A DNA stretch of 11,506 bases from Dunaliella salina (lineage: Eukaryota > Chlorophyta > Chlorophyceae > Chlamydomonadales > Dunaliellaceae). Each line of letters starts with the position of its first letter. Position 1 is the stretch's first letter. Shown one piece after another: positions 6,752-11,506 of this stretch. A program made the position numbers and the translations under genes. The notes beneath the pieces were generated by a model. It was not told the origin of the DNA, ran no database searches, and was given only the letters and a program-made list of their open reading frames with translations. Location of the stretch: positions 124,362 through 135,867 of the forward strand of contig MU070045.1 of NCBI GenBank assembly GCA_002284615.2. Direction: 5' to 3'.

Positions 6752-9700
6752 ATGTTGTCGAAGGCGCAGCTGCAGGCCTCTTCAAGGTTTGGTATTCGTA
6801 GAGGCCTGTCCTTGCGCACCGCCCCAAGCCCCAGGAATCTCTATCCGAGGCAGCCTCCTGCGTTTGTGAGGGCTGTTGAAGCAAGGTAAGGATGCCTTCA
6901 AGCGAGGCCCTCGTCAAAGAGGTGCTGCTGACGTCAGATTCGTCGGCCGCACAGTCAGCACCAAATTGTATCCAAATCTATAACGCAAATTCTGGTGCAG
7001 GGCTGCAAGTTCTGCATCAAGAGCACCAAGAAGTGAGGAGAGCCATAACGCAAGAGCACCAAGAAGTGAGGAGAGTCATAACGCAAGAGCACCAAGAAGT
7101 GAGGAGAGCCATGACGCAGTCCTGGGCAGAGGAGACTGGGCAGAGAGGAGGAAACGCCTGCGAGCAGCGCGTGTGCAGCATGCGCTGCAGGCAGGGACTC
7201 TGGGACTGGTGAGTGATAACAACTGAAATTCCACCGAGTTTTTTGGGGGGACGGGCACCCCTGTTGCCGTGAAGCCCTCATGAAGGTCTCATGAAGGAAA
7301 TGAAGGTGTGTGTGTGTGTGTGTGTGCGCGTGCGCGCGCGCGCATACATGCGTGCGTGTGTGCGTGCATGTGTGTGCGCGCGTGCAAGCATGTGTGCGTG
7401 CACGTGTGCTCCACATGAGAGATGAAAGTCGAATTCATTCTGGCTCCCTCATCTTGTTGCGTCTCACCCTCACCTTGAGCGCCGCCATTTGCGTCTGTTT
7501 TTTCTTAAAGAACATGAAATGTCCTGTATTTTATTTGGACATGCTCATACACTGCAAGTGCTTCTAAGGAACCCTGCAGTGCACTTCTCGAGTTGCTTGT
7601 GCAGTCTGCAACTACTTTTCTCAAGTTGCATGTGCACTCTGCAGGTGCAAGCGATGTGCTCATGTTGTTTTTTTCTGTATGGTTTGCAGGGCTTCTCAGC
7701 TGGTGGTTTCCTCTATGGTAAGAAGGGGCAGGACAGCTACCTTTCCAGTAATGATATCGGGTGGCTCCCTTTATGAAAAGTACAGCCCTTGGGAAGCCAG
7801 TGAAAGCAGCTGCTTACTGCCCCAGATCTTCTCTTCCTTCTTTTTGAACCTTTGCCCCCTCCTTCTCCCCATCTTCAGGATACCACCTTGGAGTTTTATG
7901 GGAGCTGACGCGCTTGAAGGTGTGGAATTAATTCTTTCTACATGCGTAAAAAATTGAAGCTCACTTTGTAGCTCAGCGCCTGAAGCAAACCCCTCGGGGT
8001 CTTTGGCTACATAGGAACACAGAGGTGGTTCAGGTGATGATCCCCATTTAAAACCTCTCATCGCGATCATGAGTCCCTACCTGCTTCTCATATACTCCAG
8101 ATCTTCAGCGGAAAAGATTTGTTCAATCATCCAGGAGATCACCATCTTTGGATGTTGCACGCAGGTCATGCCTCCTCCAGGCCATTCAGATGCTCTGAAA
8201 TTAGCGGGCTCGTCAGCAGGCTCGCTTGCAATTGTGACTTATGCTTGTGGACTGGATGTGGACGTCGCCACGCATGTAAGTTTTCTTGTCATAGGGGATA
8301 GGAAAGGATAGGGTTGCATAGCTGCACCTGCCAACATGGGCAGCTTAGCTAAAGCAAAAGGGTTCCTTGAACCAAACCATACCAAACTTGTGTGCACCTG
8401 ACTTTCCGCTGACCCTGAAAATTGGATCCCCCTGTTTCCCACGACAAGCATGAATACACTCCAGACCTTCCATTGTGCCTGATTCGTTTGCATCGTGGGG
8501 GTGCCTTCAGTGCATCACACGCATGCCTGTGAACCTTGCTCCCTCGCAGGCTATGTTGAGATTTGCTGATGATTGCCGGAAGCACGGGACACTCAGAAGA
8601 GTTTGTAAGTGGTTATGTTGGCATGCGTTCTTGTGTTACTTCGCAAGACAATCTTGCATCGATGGAGCTCCTGCATTCATGGTATTGTTTTGATTCTGCT
8701 GCATGTTGTTCTTAAGGGGTACTGTGTGTTTTCCCTCCTCATTTCCCTTCCCCTTCATGTTATTCCTTCTTTACGTCATAGCCTAGCAGTCGTTCATTTT
8801 GACAGACTGGCTCCCTTCTTGTAGATCTTAATCTTGTAAACCTTGTAGTAAACCTTGTACTGGGCACTCCATGCGGCTGCAGCTTCCTTGCTGCGGAGCT
8901 TCTTACACGAGCTTTTACCGGAGGATGCGCATAAGCGCTGTGAGGGCCTTGTGCATGTTGGACTCACACGCGTCTTTCCTGTGTGAGTGTGAGCTTGGTT
9001 TTCCTTTAGATTTATTTTGCATGGGGCTTTGGCCTTCAGCCAGGTGGTTTGACCGCTCATCCTGCTGGTCATTGCCAGCCACACAAAAAAAACGTCCATG
9101 ATCTCAGAAAGAAAGAAATACATCTGATTCAAATGTTGCACGAGAAGATGACAAATGTCCTCATCGCGAGCCTCGGAATAATAAAAGCCATGCTGACCAT
9201 GGGCAAAGTCTTGTCTGACAGGTGGCATCAGAAAGCGTAACATTTGGACGTCAAGGGTCTTTTAAAAACAATATATTCAAAATCCTCACATTGAGAGCTA
9301 TCAGCTATCAATTGGTAAATATATAGGTCCAATTGGAGGAGGTGGAAGGTGGTGAGTGGGTGAGGGGGGTTTCGACTTTTTGAGACCTTTGAAATTCCTG
9401 AGACACATACGTAATTCCAAGTATATCATCGGATTCCTGAGCTCAAGACCTACCAATTGGCACCCTCTTTGAGCAAATTGAGTAAAAGGGTGGGCCTTTG
9501 CGCATGGCTGGGAGTCAGTGCCATGCGCCTAAAGGTGTGTGGGCAGCGCGGGGTGTGGAGGTGAACATGCAGCAAACATATCAAAACTTCCATGATAGTG
9601 ATGATGTGTAATATGTGCTTGCATGGTGAAGTCAAAAGGGCAGTTTACGGACTTGCAAGCCAGTTGTGGGTGCGTGGAAGGGCAGGTTTGCATGGGCGTC

Positions 9701-10802
9701 CGTTCCTCACTTGTCGCCCCATAACTCTGCTCCAAGTCGATGTCTGATTCCGATGAGAATGCAGACGGACAAGGAATTCATGGAGGAACAGACTGGTACC
9801 CTTATTATCTGGATTGGGGCACGAGAAAGGGGGGTTTGGGGGTGGTGGGTCAGGGGGTCCTACCCAAATGTGGACACGACGTCCAATACTTTTTTTTACC
9901 CCCCTGTGTCGGAGGAGAAATCTTAAAGAAGAGATGAGCATGCTTGTCCCGAAGAGCACAAATACTGGCACAAGTGCGCAGGAAAAGGGCATGTTTCTCA
10001 TCTTGCAAATCTTGTAGGTCACAAAGATCACTGTGACTATTCAGTCTGCCAACGAGCTTGCTCTTCTTCCATCGTGCGAGTCTTAAGTCTGATTCGAGAA
10101 ACGTTCCGCTGCACATGTCTTTCCAAATCCGAATTAGGATATCTTGGGGCCTCGAATGGCGCAGCCTCAGCGCTAACAGGTCACTTTCCTTTTAAGTAAT
10201 AAAGATGTGTTGAGGACAGAACAGAAAAAAAAACTTGCAATTGCATTAGCAGGTGTCAACAGAGCACTGGTAAGAAGAGTTCCCTTCTACATTTTGCAGA
10301 GGAAGGTGGACACCATCAGAAAAGTTTGTCTTTTCTGGCTTTTGAAAGTAGCCATGTGTTTGGTAAAGCCCGCATGGTCGAGATGAAAAGCCACTCATCA
10401 GGTTTATCCCCTGCCCCCAATCTCTGGCTCTCTCTGTCATTTTTACAAAAAAAAAGCCATCAGTCAAAACACATGACTGCCAGGCTAAACTGTAGTAGGG
10501 TTCGTTCTCACTGTCTTACTTTTGAACATCCTTTTGTTCACAACTCTGCTCCCAAATTAGCTCGCTCTCTGGGTGCCTGTACCCTTCCCTCGTGTGCTTT
10601 GGCTTGGTGCCTGTGCCTTTCCTGCGTGTGCCTGTTGTTGGTGCCTGTGCTCTTCCCTCGTGTGCTTTGGCTTGGTGCCTGAGCTCATTGATGTTCCTTT
10701 CGCTTCTGCGGGACAGTTGGACACCTGAGACAGTCTCCAAGTGGAACTCCAAAGACGACCTTGTAGAATGTCTGGTAGCATCCTGTCACGTCCCTGTTTA
10801 TG
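6752..10802 (+). CDS. Patatin-like phospholipase (PNPLA), multi-exon, 3' partial
   Basis: Predicted lipid acyl hydrolase with a Ser-Asp dyad, probably acting on plastid or droplet lipids. Exons: 6752-6885, 7001-7208, 7690-7717, 7879-7919, 8165-8275, 8550-8604, 8883-8982, 10717-10802. All introns are GT-AG, and phases join without stops into 254 residues. Residues 1-44 (MLSKAQLQASS start; Ser/Arg/Ala/Pro-rich, nearly no acids) look like a plastid transit peptide. Residues 53-85 are three 11-residue repeats. The oxyanion loop is GFSAGGFLYGYHLGV (115-129). The nucleophile motif GSSAG puts the catalytic Ser at 154. ADDCRKHGTLRRV, LLPEDAHKRCEG and WNSKDDLVECLVASCHVPVY follow in the order expected of ATGL/PNPLA2-like proteins. 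The DG(G/A) Asp block should come 10-20 residues later and is not seen. The start is the first ATG in a frame that splices correctly. The 254 residues should cover most, but not all, of the domain. Substrate unknown. Confidence 0.85.
7023..7121 (+). repeat. 33-bp coding minisatellite, three copies
   Basis: Three 33-bp copies in exon 2 of the patatin gene encode an 11-residue unit, APRSEESHNAR, with the third copy ending SHDAV. Copies differ by single transitions. The period is a multiple of three, so copy number can change without breaking the frame. The repeat lies between the putative transit peptide and the catalytic domain, in a charged, probably disordered linker. In the +1 frame the same bases encode EHQEVRRAITQ, which is also open but does not join to exon 3 in phase. 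Confidence 0.9.
7209..7689 (+). other. Patatin intron 2, holds TG/CG tract
   Basis: Donor CTG then GTGAGT at 7209; acceptor TTTTTTTCTGTATGGTTTGCAG at 7689. It contains the alternating purine-pyrimidine tract at 7306-7386, three ATGAAGG copies just before it (about 7281-7305), and a 33-bp imperfect duplication at about 7587-7650 (TTCTCRAGTTGC and GTGCASTCTGCA). No other gene is seen. Confidence 0.8.
7306..7386. repeat. Alternating TG/CG/CA microsatellite, 81 nt
   Basis: Strict purine-pyrimidine alternation runs unbroken for 81 nt: first TG repeats, then mixed CG, CA and TG steps. The first break is AA at 7386-7387, and a similar looser sequence continues to about 7408. It lies inside patatin intron 2. 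Confidence 0.9.
9022..9218 (-). pseudogene. LINE-like fragment 2, 3' part
   Basis: The minus-strand frame includes QDFAHGQHGFYYSEA, ICHLLVQHLNQMYFFLSEIM and TTWLKAKAP. This has the character of the extreme C-terminal helix and WLKA tail that follows the QDE-H module in a LINE-like family I remember from algae. It resumes immediately left of TE2, and the part upstream of the break is at 9907-10130. It lies antisense in patatin intron 7. The minus frame runs on to 8794 across patatin exon 7, but that extension is a shadow. Confidence 0.55.
9219..9906 (+). mobile_element. TE2: TIR DNA transposon copy, 688 bp
   Basis: Same family as TE1, inverted relative to it. The left X end starts CAGGTGGCATCAG with GGACGTC at 9246-9252. 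The right Y end, read on the minus strand, starts CAGGGGGGT at 9906 with GGACGTC starting at 9884. The flanks TGTCTGA (9212-9218) and TGTCGGA (9907-9913) look like a 7-bp target duplication with one mismatch. The X subterminal region (9241-9470) aligns with TE1 1472-1700 on the opposite strand, and the Y region (9665-9880) with TE1 680-960. The centre (about 9530-9610) keeps a zinc-finger remnant on the plus strand. The copy is shorter than TE1 because the centre is reduced. No transposase core, so probably non-autonomous. It splits a LINE-like fragment inside patatin intron 7. Confidence 0.8.
9535..9612 (+). pseudogene. Zinc-finger remnant inside TE2
   Basis: The plus strand reads KVCGQRGVWR and then, after a one-base shift, NMQQTYQNFHDSDDV. 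This matches the core of the TE1 finger (CKAVVWKYSMKAHYAAKH) in the aromatic VW(K/R) and the following (S/N)M(K/Q)x(H/T)Y spacing. The first zinc-binding His has become Thr, and only one Cys is left. It points to the Y end, exactly as in TE1. Non-functional. Confidence 0.5.
9907..10130 (-). pseudogene. LINE-like fragment 2, 5' part (QDE-H module)
   Basis: The minus-strand frame from 10116 gives GTFLESDLRLARWKKSK, LCDLQDLQDEKHALFL and CASICALRDKHAHLFF, ending ISPPT at TE2's right edge. The order (R/L-rich lead, CxxC-like pair, QDEKH, then Cys and ALRxKxxHLF) is that of the zf-RVT-like C-terminal module of LINE ORF2 proteins. The first knuckle Cys pair is reduced to a single Cys. The frame is interrupted by TE2 and resumes at 9218. 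It is antisense to the patatin gene. No reverse transcriptase or endonuclease part is present, so this is a short fragment. Confidence 0.6.
10572..10690. repeat. 34-bp minisatellite, three copies plus a part
   Basis: GGTGCCTGT starts at 10572, 10606, 10640 and 10674, an exact 34-bp period. Copies 1 and 3 are nearly identical (CTTCCCTCGTGTGCTTTGG), while copy 2 has a different 3' half (CTGTTGTT). It is pyrimidine-rich on the plus strand and ends about 26 bp before the acceptor of patatin exon 8. Confidence 0.9.
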
Positions 10803-10853
10803 GTGAGTCGCAATGTGTGCTCTGTGTGTGTGTGTATGTGTGTGTGTGTGTGT

Positions 10854-10887
<34 letters not shown>

Positions 10888-10965
10888 GTGTGTGTGTGTG
10901 TGTGTGTTTGAATAGGGTTTCGCTCTGCCTATGTATGTGTGTCTAATCAAGTTCTTGCTTTGTAG
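10803..10965 (+). other. Patatin intron 8 candidate, TG-rich
   Basis: The donor at 10803 (TATG then GTGAGT) is strong. A plausible acceptor is GTTCTTGCTTTGTAG ending at 10965, with a branch-like CTAAT at 10943. Used in phase, however, it reads G-SANAEGGRQEYASRF and then a stop, with no family resemblance. This intron end is therefore uncertain, and the true next exon may lie beyond the window. Confidence 0.4.
10823..10907. repeat. TG microsatellite with two GTAAGT interruptions
   Basis: The (TG)n tract is interrupted by one TATG and by TAAG at 10853 and 10885. Each TAAG interruption creates a GTAAGT (10852 and 10884). It begins 20 nt after the exon 8 donor. Confidence 0.9.
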
Positions 10966-11489
10966 GCTCGGCCAATGCAGAAGGAGGAAGACAGGAGTAC
11001 GCCTCAAGGTTCTGAAGCTGGTCGTGAAAAACGGAGATCAGTTGTGGACATCTCATTGAAGTCCCTTTCTTGCATCCGACCCAGATCTTTTGGGCAGCAT
11101 CCATGTTTGACCAGAAAAGCGCCAAGCACTAATCTTCCATCCTCCAAGCAAACTCCCCTGAGCACTGAAGCTCATACACCTCTCTTTTGCACTTTTGTTA
11201 TCCTGCATACCTCGCTAGTTGCTGTGGTTACCTTCTTGAACCGAACAACAACAAGTTTCATCCTTTCTTACATGAGCCCCCACACTTTTTTTGAGGTGGT
11301 GAGCAGTCATTTGTTTTGGATAGAGTCATTATTTAGGATGATAAAGAAACCAGCAATGGGAATCTTAAGGGCCTATTGCTTTGTTCAAGGAGTCAAGGGG
11401 TTGGAGGTGGATAGCTAGCAAGAGTGTGCTACATCTCGAAAATGGCAATATGTGTTACCTGTAAGTCAAGTGTCCCATTCCTTTCAAGA
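10966..11489. other. No recognisable gene
   Basis: A 147-codon plus-strand open frame (10975-11418) has no family resemblance and no splice-consistent link to the patatin gene. A strong donor-like GTAAGT lies at 11461 (ACCT before it), so an exon could end there, but no matching in-frame exon was found. No DG(G/A) codon pair occurs in any plus frame here. Confidence 0.4.
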
Positions 11490-11506
11490 CTCTCTCTCTC
11501 TCTCTC
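11490..11506. repeat. CT microsatellite at the window edge
   Basis: At least eight CT repeats running off the end. Confidence 0.9.

Larger units (their letters stand above)
8983..10716 (+). other. Patatin intron 7, transposon-loaded, 1734 nt
   Basis: Donor GTGAGT at 8983; acceptor TTCTGCGGGACAG at 10716. It is about four times longer than any other intron of the gene because it holds an antisense LINE-like fragment (9022-10130) split by TE2 (9219-9906), plus a 34-bp minisatellite before the acceptor. Phase 2 to 1 joining gives FPV-WTPETVSKW, which reads continuously against the family, so no coding exon appears to be missing here. From 10140 to 10570 I see nothing firm. Confidence 0.75.

Noticed and set aside
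6892..7212. 106-codon plus-strand frame starting at 6892
   Set aside because: Its end cannot join to exon 3 in phase. The frame beginning at 6752 and spliced at 6885/7001 gives a continuous patatin protein.
8794..9021. C-terminal extension of the minus-strand frame at 8794-9243
   Set aside because: It overlaps patatin exon 7 (8883-8982) antisense and has no resemblance to the LINE tail past WLKAKAP. Only 9022-9218 is kept.
9049..9240. Plus-strand frame MTAHPAGHCQ... with an amphipathic look
   Set aside because: It is the complement of the LINE-like tail and runs into the TE2 end. Including it as an exon would break the clean 8982-to-10717 patatin junction.
9529..9735. Minus-strand frame with CPFDFTMQAHITHHHYH, finger-like, inside TE2
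   Set aside because: The true counterpart of the TE1 finger lies on the plus strand in the position expected for an inverted copy. The His-rich minus peptide is a chance reading.
10194..10203. AATAAA polyadenylation-like signal near 10198
   Set aside because: It lies inside patatin intron 7 with no upstream exon that could use it. Too common a hexamer to call.
1..11506. tRNA, rRNA or other structured RNA genes
   Set aside because: No tRNA box A/B pair with a cloverleaf and no rRNA-like block was seen by eye on either strand.

Overview
This is nuclear DNA of a eukaryote, most likely a photosynthetic protist. The reasons are a gene split by many GT-AG introns whose product starts with a plastid-type leader, dense broken retroelement and DNA-transposon remains, long TG microsatellites, and scattered N bases. 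Retroelement peptide motifs (ISGAELAAIAAA, KSHAGIAGN, SNPP near a C-terminus, QDEKH) match a style I remember from green-algal (prasinophyte-like) gene models. That assignment is from memory and is tentative. Nothing prokaryotic is visible.

Layout. 1-660: a two-copy 128-bp tandem repeat and a candidate minus-strand exon. 662-1732: a DNA transposon copy (TE1) with terminal inverted repeats and a zinc-finger remnant. 1733-5520: three head-to-tail, minus-strand, decayed fragments of one RNase H-bearing retroelement family (C 1733-3076, B 3525-3885, A 4287-5520), separated by a pyrimidine-rich block and a 3'-UTR-like segment. 5530-6510: a degenerate satellite of about eleven 94-bp units. 6540-6751: a probable promoter with a perfect 14-bp palindrome. 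6752-10802 and beyond the window: the one convincing host gene, a patatin-like (PNPLA) lipid acyl hydrolase in at least eight exons on the plus strand.

How the parts relate. The largest intron of the patatin gene (8983-10716) holds an antisense fragment of a second LINE-like family. That fragment is split by TE2 (9219-9906), a second, inverted copy of the TE1 family, flanked by a 7-bp near-perfect target duplication. The nesting is therefore TE2 inside a retroelement inside an intron. The patatin gene reads through with consistent splice phases and no in-frame stop from residue 1 to 254, including the glycine-rich oxyanion loop and the GSSAG nucleophile. The catalytic Asp block (DGG/DGA) is not found in the window, so the 3' end is either outside it or lost.

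Most interesting: the TE1/TE2 family. It has CAGG-starting inverted termini with an internal GGACGTC box, two different ends, and a three-copy CCAATYG motif that changes in step in all three places between the copies.
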